Shown here in pieces: positions 58,875 through 64,000 of a stretch of 64,000 nucleotides of DNA; within the stretch, counting starts at the first letter, position 1; every line of letters begins with the position of its first letter. The position numbers and the translations under genes are program-made. The stretch spans positions 47,201 through 111,200 of the forward strand of contig NZ_PYOM01000017.1 in NCBI RefSeq assembly GCF_003026365.1, written 5' to 3'. This DNA is from Photobacterium angustum (GTDB lineage: Bacteria; Pseudomonadota; Gammaproteobacteria; Enterobacterales; Vibrionaceae). The notes beneath the pieces were generated by a model, which made no database searches, had not been told where the DNA came from, and saw nothing but the letters and a program-made list of their open reading frames with translations.

Positions 58875-60622
58875 AATTCAGGACCTAAAGTAAAGTGGAG
58901 CTGAAATTCATCTTTGCTCAGTTTAAGGAAACCATCATTATTGCTCTTGTTCTTATCTAAGCCCCAAGCAAAATCAAGGCGAATAGGACCTACAGGTGAA
59001 ACCCATCGAACACCAACTCCGACGCCACGCTTCCAATCAGGTGTAGTATTCCAAGCAGAACCATAATCATAAAATACAGCCCCCCACCAATCACCATAAA
59101 CACGGTGTTGATATTCAATGCTAGAGGTTGCCATATAACGACCGCCTTCCATTTTTCCTTGGCTATTACGAGGAGAAATAGACTGATAACCATAACCTCG
59201 AAGGCTATTATCACCACCAATAAAATAACGTAACGAAGGTGGCACGTCTCGAATGCTATCACTAATAATAGCGCCGCCATCTAAACGGAAAATACCACGC
59301 TGATTTTCACCAAAACTACGAATCCAAGCATTTTTTGCTTGCACTCGAGCAAAAGTAGTATTTGATCCAACATTTTCATTAGCAAGATCAACAGAAAAAT
59401 TATATTTACTCCCGCTGGTCGGGAATATTCCCCCAACGATGCTACTTTTACTGTATGACAATCCAGGCATCAAAACATTGAAAACCCCTTTTTCCTTTTT
59501 ACCTTGCTCATACTTCTCCGTTAACCAACGGAGCGCAATAGTCCGATTCCATCCCGAATCTAAACGCCAGTGACGCTCAACCCCGATACCAAATTGTGTA
59601 CTTATCGTATCGTGCGTATCGACATAACGAATACCACCGACAACTTGATAATAATTATTCAACACATCATCGAGTGGGATCTTATAAACCGCTTCAACTT
59701 TTGGCTCTTCTTTTGATATTTCTGATTTCAAGTAAAAGCTATGCCCTTTACTCGTAATCCACGGTTTTTTCCAATTGAATTTCAAACGAGGGCCGGTATC
59801 AGTCGAAAAGCCAATACCCGTTTCAAATTGATTTTTAACTTGTGGAGTAACAACAACGTGAATTGGGATCGCATCATCTTTACGCTCTTTGACATCTCCA
59901 CCAACATAAATGGAGGAAAACCAACCAACGTTAGACAGACGTTCATTGTACTCTCCCAGCTTTGAAGCAAGGTAAGGTTCATCTTCCGTATAAGGGATCA
60001 TTGAACGTAAGCGGTTATCATCAATTTGGCTTCCCTGAAAAGTTGTTTCACCAAAGGTATAACGTCGACCTGAATCAAAATTAATATTGATAAAGACCTC
60101 ATTACGACTAGGCACCACTTCTAATGTACTTTTCGTTAGTTCAGCATCAAAATAACCGCGTCGAAGTGCTAAACTCATTAATGATGCTTTAAAAGCCTCA
60201 TATTTACCTTGATTAAGCGGTTCACCTAGCCCTAAACCACTGCTTTTTACTAATGACATAAAAGCAGGATCATTTTTAGCATCACCTGTAATAATCAGAT
60301 TACTTTTACTAATATGCGCTCGTGGACCTTGATCAACGGTAACCACAATTTTCGTTTTAGAGCCACTGCCCGAGACTTGATAATCAAACTTTGGCTGGTA
60401 ATAGCCTAATGCCTGCAGTGCGTCGCTAATTTCATTTAATACCAGATCTTTAAAGCGCAATGTCGCACTGTAATCATCCTTTGATAACGCAGAAAGATAA
60501 GCATCAACATTATCTTCTACTTTTCCATCCAAGCCTTTAATCTTCAATGAAGAGGCCATAACTGGACTCGATAGCACCAAAGCAAATGATGTCACACCCA
60601 ACCATTTAAAAACTTTATTCAT
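58871..60622 (-). CDS. tamA: Translocation and assembly module subunit TamA
   Basis: TamA is a BamA-family outer-membrane barrel that partners TamB. The 583-residue product has a signal peptide (cleavage after VMAS-S), three POTRA domains (~24-265) and a 16-strand barrel (~270-583) with the RGY motif (SLRGYGYQSISPR) and a GGRYM segment. The order tamA-tamB with 4-base overlap is universal in proteobacteria. A 31-codon ORF precedes it at 30 bases. No msrA gene is on the other side, unlike V. cholerae and E. coli. Confidence 0.97.
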   Translation of the reverse strand: MNKVFKWLGVTSFALVLSSPVMASSLKIKGLDGKVEDNVDAYLSALSKDDYSATLRFKDLVLNEISDALQALGYYQPKFDYQVSGSGSKTKIVVTVDQGPRAHISKSNLIITGDAKNDPAFMSLVKSSGLGLGEPLNQGKYEAFKASLMSLALRRGYFDAELTKSTLEVVPSRNEVFININFDSGRRYTFGETTFQGSQIDDNRLRSMIPYTEDEPYLASKLGEYNERLSNVGWFSSIYVGGDVKERKDDAIPIHVVVTPQVKNQFETGIGFSTDTGPRLKFNWKKPWITSKGHSFYLKSEISKEEPKVEAVYKIPLDDVLNNYYQVVGGIRYVDTHDTISTQFGIGVERHWRLDSGWNRTIALRWLTEKYEQGKKEKGVFNVLMPGLSYSKSSIVGGIFPTSGSKYNFSVDLANENVGSNTTFARVQAKNAWIRSFGENQRGIFRLDGGAIISDSIRDVPPSLRYFIGGDNSLRGYGYQSISPRNSQGKMEGGRYMATSSIEYQHRVYGDWWGAVFYDYGSAWNTTPDWKRGVGVGVRWVSPVGPIRLDFAWGLDKNKSNNDGFLKLSKDEFQLHFTLGPEL

Positions 60623-60651
60623 TCTATTGTGCTTCTTTGCGAAATTTAGAA

Positions 60652-60747
60652 TTAATTACGAACCCATTTTGACAAAGCTATAAGTAACTTCCAACCTTTG
60701 CCATCTGAAAATTTATGAATATTGAACCGAATAGAATTTTGAGCCAT
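60652..60747 (-). CDS. Possible 31-residue ORF just upstream of tamA
   Basis: ATG 60747 follows AGGT at eight bases; an in-frame TAG stands immediately before. The product (MAQNSIRFNIHKFSDGKGWK.. ending ALSKWVRN) is basic and has aromatic residues; it has no clear membrane helix. Its stop lies 29 bases before the tamA start on the same strand, so it would share the tamA transcript as a leader ORF or small protein. The SD is only moderate and no homologue is known to me. Confidence 0.4.
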   Translation of the reverse strand: MAQNSIRFNIHKFSDGKGWKLLIALSKWVRN

Positions 60748-61207
60748 TTTCAGCTACCTATTTATAAATATTAACAAAATGAATCTAAAAAAAAGTAACT
60801 TAAGGTCAATGAACTTAAGAAAAACAATGCCTCAACAGTAATAGAATGCAATCTTTTTTAATAGAAGTAATAAGTCCCATTCTAAATCTAAGCTATAACT
60901 TCATTGCCAGTATTATAGCCTGTTGGAATTATTAAGAATTATCACGAAGTAAAGATAGTACTTAAAACGGTTCAAACTACTTTCAGCAACTAAAACAACT
61001 GTAGAACAATTAATAACTTTTTTTTGAGAAAAGATAATTTAATACAGCTCTTTAACTTGATACATGACAATGGAGGGAGTACATCTGTGTTGTCATATGG
61101 CAGGATCAAGTTCCCAGTTAGCCGAAAACAGAAAAAGTGATACTTATATCTGACTCGTATTCCACAAATAAAGATAATTTAGAGAGAAATACGCTAAATT
61201 TTAGTAA
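60748..61207. other. Gene-poor spacer between ytfK and the tamA leader
   Basis: About 460 AT-rich bases without a supportable gene; this is the place where msrA lies in V. cholerae and E. coli, and I see no remnant of it. A less AT-rich patch (about 61069-61135) breaks the pattern; the ORF in it (61070-61153, 27 codons) has no SD. Confidence 0.5.
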
Positions 61208-61417
61208 TTACACAACTATTCCTGATAGTATTTGAATCTCTTTATTCACCTCAGTTAATACATTTAATGCTTTTAAATCACCAGACTTAGGTGGTAATAA
61301 TCGTCCACTATCAAATTCAAAGCCACCTACACCCATAATAAAAATACGACCTCGAAAGTAGCTTTTTACATAACGAGCCACTTGGTTTGGTCGGTAAATT
61401 TTAAAGATTCTAAGCAT
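61208..61417 (-). CDS. ytfK: YtfK, DUF1107 protein, stringent-response modulator
   Basis: The 69-residue product MLRIFKIYRPNQVARYVKSY.. matches E. coli YtfK along its full length: YFRGRIFI, GVGGFEFDSGRLLPPK and the C-terminal VLTEVNKEI. In E. coli YtfK binds SpoT and promotes (p)ppGpp synthesis on phosphate or fatty-acid starvation; this is transferred by homology. ATG 61417 has GAGGA five bases upstream and the frame is open five codons more. It diverges from ytfJ, as in E. coli. Confidence 0.92.
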   Translation of the reverse strand: MLRIFKIYRPNQVARYVKSYFRGRIFIMGVGGFEFDSGRLLPPKSGDLKALNVLTEVNKEIQILSGIVV

Positions 61418-61631
61418 ATTGTCCTCACTCAACGGTTACAGATATAGACCGCAAATCGATGACTTTGTTTCATCACATCAAAACTTAATGCAAACAGTCT
61501 GCCATATTCCAATAAATACGAAATTTGTAACAATAATGATCGACTTAGAGCTCAAATATTAACTTCTGGTACTACCAGATCAAAGAAGATTAACTATCAT
61601 AATCACAAATCAGACTAAAAAGAGGCCACAC

Positions 61632-62183
61632 ATGAAATTGAAAGCAACCTTTATCCTACTTGCAGCTTTAGTACCTTCAATCAGCTTTGCTACCAATATC
61701 AAACCAGGTGATTCATTACCTGGTGTTACTGTTACCAATAAAGGTGAACTTGTTTTAAAAGATAAGTCGATAAGTTACCATTCATGGAGAAGTACAAAGC
61801 TAACAGGCAAAATGCGTATAGTATTCGCAATAGCTGGACGTAGTGCAGCCAAAGAGCTTAACGCACCACTTGTTGCTGCTATTTCTGCCGCAAAATTTCC
61901 GGAAAATGAGTACCAAACGACAACGATTATTAACCAAAATGATGCGATGTGGGGAACTGGTTCTTTTGTAAAATCAGCAACAGAAGATAGTAAACGTGAA
62001 TACCCATGGTCATCAATAGTGCTGGACAGCAATGGAATTGTTCAAAAAACATGGGATCTAAGAAAGGAAAGCTCTGCCGTATTTGTAGTAAATAAGGATG
62101 GTAAAGTCGTATTCGCCAAAGAAGGCAAACTGACACCTAGTGAGATTAAAGAAGTGATCGGTTTAGTGAGTAAAAATTTATAA
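61632..62183 (+). CDS. ytfJ: YtfJ family periplasmic protein
   Basis: The 183-residue product has a signal peptide (MKLKATFILLAALVPSISFA) and the YtfJ fold, thioredoxin-like without the CXXC pair: GELVLKDKSISYHSW, KMRIVFAIAGRSAAKELNAPL, YQTTTIINQNDA and the SSAVFVVNKDGKVVFAKEGKLTP block. The function is unknown. The SD is AGAGG. It diverges from ytfK as in E. coli and ends in a terminator. Confidence 0.92.
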   Translation: MKLKATFILLAALVPSISFATNIKPGDSLPGVTVTNKGELVLKDKSISYHSWRSTKLTGKMRIVFAIAGRSAAKELNAPLVAAISAAKFPENEYQTTTIINQNDAMWGTGSFVKSATEDSKREYPWSSIVLDSNGIVQKTWDLRKESSAVFVVNKDGKVVFAKEGKLTPSEIKEVIGLVSKNL

Positions 62184-62189
62184 TGACAC

Positions 62190-62224
62190 TTTAGTCACCT
62201 CTCTGGGTGGCTAAGGTTTTTTCA
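62190..62224 (+). terminator. Terminator of ytfJ
   Basis: TTAGTCACC pairs with GGTGGCTAA (one mismatch) around TCTCTG, followed by six T. Confidence 0.8.
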
Positions 62225-62258
62225 AAGTAATAAAGAAACGATAGCTATAGTCGATATA

Positions 62259-62351
62259 CTATTTACTAAAAAACCAAAGCAAGTAACTCACGATCGTTGA
62301 ATAACCAATGACTAAAATAAGATCAGTAATATATCGATTCAATTTTTTCAT
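62259..62351 (-). CDS. Predicted single-helix small membrane protein, 30 residues
   Basis: A minus-strand ORF starts at ATG 62351 behind GGAGC (spacing five to six), encodes MKKLNRYITDLILVIGYSTI and continues VSYLLWFFSK before TAG. A basic N-terminus followed by an 18- to 20-residue hydrophobic helix and a terminal Lys is a typical small-membrane-protein pattern. It lies in the ytfJ to TIGR03899 spacer, antisense to both, facing the ytfJ terminator. No family is known to me and translation is unproven, yet the SD quality makes chance less likely. Confidence 0.55.
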   Translation of the reverse strand: MKKLNRYITDLILVIGYSTIVSYLLWFFSK

Positions 62352-62477
62352 AGGATGCTCCGTAATCATCACTTATTTTAATTTAACACAAAGATAACAT
62401 CTCATTGTGTTCGTTACTAATCATGAGATCAAGATAACAAAAATGAGTTAATTATTGGTTAAGAGAATGAAAGAAGT

Positions 62478-63335
62478 ATGACTAATAAAGTAGAGAATAT
62501 AGATAAACCAATAGAAAATAGTCGAGCGCTTGGGGTATTAAAGACATTCACCGACAGTAAAAAAAAAATAAAAAGCATCGCAGAAAAATATGCTATCGAT
62601 GGAGAAATTAACAATACTCAAGAGAGGACTTTAAAAGAAAGATTACAAGTTCGTCTTCAACAACAACAACAACAACAACAATCAAATTTAGAGCAGATCA
62701 TAAAACAAGCCTATAACCAATGTAATGATGAGACAGCGAGAGATCCTGATCCTGATTGGTTAGTAAGATTTATAGAAATGGCTCAACAAATTCATACTCC
62801 ATCCATGCAAAAACTGTGGGCAAAAATTCTAAAACAAGAGATCATTCAACCAGGCTCTGTATCTCTTCGCACCTTAAAAATACTCTTATCAATGACACAT
62901 CGAGAAGCCGCTCTATTTCAAAAAGTCCTGACTCTTACTTGTTGTATTGGTAACGATAAAAATAAAAAACTTCTCACAAGTATAAAACAGCGAACAAACA
63001 GCTTTAGTTTTCACAGAAGCCACCAAACACATATTGACTATAACCAATACCATTTACCTTATTCGTCTATTTTAATTTTAACTGAACTTGGGCTTCTATT
63101 AAGCACAGAGCTAGAAACAAACCTAATAAGTTACACTGATAAACTCAATTTCAACTACCATACAGAGTCTTACAGCTTATCACCCATCAAAAAAGGGACG
63201 TCTTTTACCTATTATCGTTTATCACCAATAGGACAGGAATTAGCCCAATTAATTGGTCCACAGACTAATGATGAATATCAAGAGCAACTAAATGAACTAC
63301 TTTTAAAATATTTTACGGTAGCCCACCAATACTGA
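62478..63335 (+). CDS. TIGR03899-like hypothetical protein
   Basis: The 285-residue product has an N-terminal charged region, a run of eight glutamines (residues 61-68, eight CAA codons, 62658-62681) inside a likely coiled coil, and a DUF2806-type central block (PDPDWLVRFIEMAQQIHTPSMQKLWAKILKQE..PGSVSLRTLKIL). I believe it is the vibrio family TIGR03899; function unknown. There is no signal peptide or membrane segment. The start ATG follows AAGAAGT. It is a solitary gene facing the end of the rRNA operon. Confidence 0.8.
   Translation: MTNKVENIDKPIENSRALGVLKTFTDSKKKIKSIAEKYAIDGEINNTQERTLKERLQVRLQQQQQQQQSNLEQIIKQAYNQCNDETARDPDPDWLVRFIEMAQQIHTPSMQKLWAKILKQEIIQPGSVSLRTLKILLSMTHREAALFQKVLTLTCCIGNDKNKKLLTSIKQRTNSFSFHRSHQTHIDYNQYHLPYSSILILTELGLLLSTELETNLISYTDKLNFNYHTESYSLSPIKKGTSFTYYRLSPIGQELAQLIGPQTNDEYQEQLNELLLKYFTVAHQY
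62658..62681 (+). repeat. (CAA)8 microsatellite in the TIGR03899-like gene
   Basis: Eight perfect CAA codons encode a polyglutamine run. Slippage would change length by whole residues and keep the frame. Confidence 0.9.
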
Positions 63336-63487
63336 TTAATTTTAAATACATAACCTGAATTTTTTAACTCAGCTTTTTAATCAATGTTGAAGCGGGCTGA
63401 ACTTGAATTTACCTGAAATAGCAGGCAGCTAGCTTCTCAATATAAAGCACCTAACTCACTACCCTATAATGATCATTTTCTACAGAC

Positions 63488-63521
63488 GAAAAAAAACCTG
63501 AATCTTTCGATTCAGGTTTCT
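63488..63521 (-). terminator. Terminator of the rRNA/tRNA-Asp operon
   Basis: On the minus strand AACCTGAATC pairs with GATTCAGGTT around GAAA and eight T follow, ten bases after the tRNA-Asp CCA. Confidence 0.93.
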
Positions 63522-63530
63522 CTAATAAAG

Positions 63531-63607
63531 TGGCGGAGCGGACGGGACTCGAACCCGCGACCCCCGGCGTGACAGGCCGGTATTCTAACCAACTGAACTA
63601 CCGCTCC
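63531..63607 (-). tRNA. tRNA-Asp (GUC)
   Basis: The 77-base minus-strand sequence begins GGAGCGGTAGTTCAG, has anticodon GTC in CCTGTCACG, T loop TTCGAGTCC and ends with encoded CCA. It is the last gene of the rRNA operon, a common position for tRNA-Asp in vibrios and E. coli. Confidence 0.97.
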
Positions 63608-63670
63608 ACACGGAGATAAAACTTTCGTTTTATCCGATATCCGTAGTTCAAAACGAATATCTTAAATTTG

Positions 63671-63790
63671 AAGCCTGGCGATGTCCTACTCTCACATGGG
63701 GAGGCCCCACACTACCATCGGCGCTATTACGTTTCACTGCTGAGTTCGGCATGGGATCAGGTGGGTCCATAACGCTATGGTCGCCAAGCA
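63671..63790 (-). rRNA. 5S ribosomal RNA
   Basis: The minus-strand 120 bases start TGCTTGGCGACCATAGCG and end ATCGCCAGGCTT; the closing helix (GCTTGGCGA with TCGCCAGGC) and the conserved CCGAACTCAG and GATGGTAGT loops are present. It lies between the 23S end and tRNA-Asp. Confidence 0.97.
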
Positions 63791-63902
63791 AATTCGGTTT
63801 ATTTATTGTCATTCGACAATAAATAGCAATCTGGGAAAGTAACTAGTGTTCTCTACACGTTCAAGTGTACTTAGAGTCCGTATAAAACCCCTTGGGTGTT
63901 GT

Positions 63903-64000
63903 ATGGTTAAGCCTCACGGGCAATTAGTATCGGTTAGCTCAATGCCTCACAGCACTTACACACCCGACCTATCAACGTTGTAGTCTTCAACAACCCTTTA
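63903..64000 (-). rRNA. 23S ribosomal RNA, 3' end only
   Basis: On the minus strand the sequence ends GAGCTAACCGATACTAAT..CGTGAGGCTTAACCAT, which corresponds to the 3' terminus of E. coli 23S rRNA. About 98 bases are inside the window; the rest extends past its right edge. Confidence 0.95.

Noticed and set aside
61070..61153. 27-codon ORF in the tamA/ytfK gap
   Set aside because: No usable SD and no msrA or ytfL similarity; kept only as an unexplained composition patch.

Overview
The window is a stretch of core chromosome from a gammaproteobacterium, almost certainly a member of the Vibrionaceae and perhaps a Photobacterium. The evidence is the protein sequences and a gene order that, as I recall it, matches Vibrio cholerae chromosome I block by block: tsaD/rpsU-yqeY-dnaG-rpoD; ilvH-ilvI-acyl-CoA synthetase-leuO-VC2487-type glycosyltransferase-PAP2-leuABCD; ispB/rplU-rpmA-obg; mdh/argR plus a TAXI binding protein; fbp/ppa/tamB-tamA. 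The composition is AT-leaning throughout and no segment looks freshly acquired. I see no transposase, integrase, prophage, CRISPR array, toxin-antitoxin pair or defence island.

Layout, left to right. 1-5.4 kb: the 5' part of tsaD diverges from the macromolecular synthesis cluster rpsU-yqeY-dnaG-rpoD. 5.6-8.7 kb: tRNA-Ile2, pykF and a GlaR-like GntR regulator. 8.7-22 kb: branched-chain amino acid block, with ilvIH (valine/isoleucine), a long-chain acyl-CoA synthetase, leuO, a glycosyltransferase/PAP2 pair, and leuABCD behind a leader peptide with six leucine codons and a transcription attenuator. 22-26.4 kb: a DUF547 protein and the TPP-riboswitch-controlled thiBPQ thiamine importer. 26.4-34 kb: a PIN-PhoH ATPase, rapA, rluA, a D-2-hydroxyacid dehydrogenase and djlA. 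34-41.3 kb: the envelope/housekeeping run lptD-surA-pdxA-rsmA-apaG-apaH. 41.3-47.6 kb: folA, the yjjP-yjjB exporter pair, obg, a DMT exporter, rpmA-rplU, ispB and a small conserved-looking protein. 47.7-55 kb: mdh, argR, an orphan TAXI binding protein, ubiX, mpl, fbp, ppa and a periplasmic rhodanese. 55-63.3 kb: tamB-tamA, ytfK, ytfJ and a TIGR03899-like protein. 63.5-64 kb: the 3' end of an rRNA operon on the minus strand (23S end, 5S, tRNA-Asp).

Several parts form functional sets. ilvIH and leuABCD make leucine and its precursors, with LeuO encoded between them. lptD, surA, djlA, tamA and tamB all serve outer-membrane assembly. thiBPQ is a complete TPP-controlled importer.

No large undescribed system is visible. 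The most interesting items are small and local: three short ORFs with plausible ribosome binding sites in apparent gaps (8696-8827, 62259-62351 and 60652-60747); a 45-residue tandem duplication at the mature N-terminus of LptD that affects one of its few cysteines; a FabR-like palindrome in front of the acyl-CoA synthetase; a strong hairpin just upstream of rplU; and several unexplained palindromes at promoters. Gene starts were reassigned from family lengths and ribosome binding sites where the longest frame overran.
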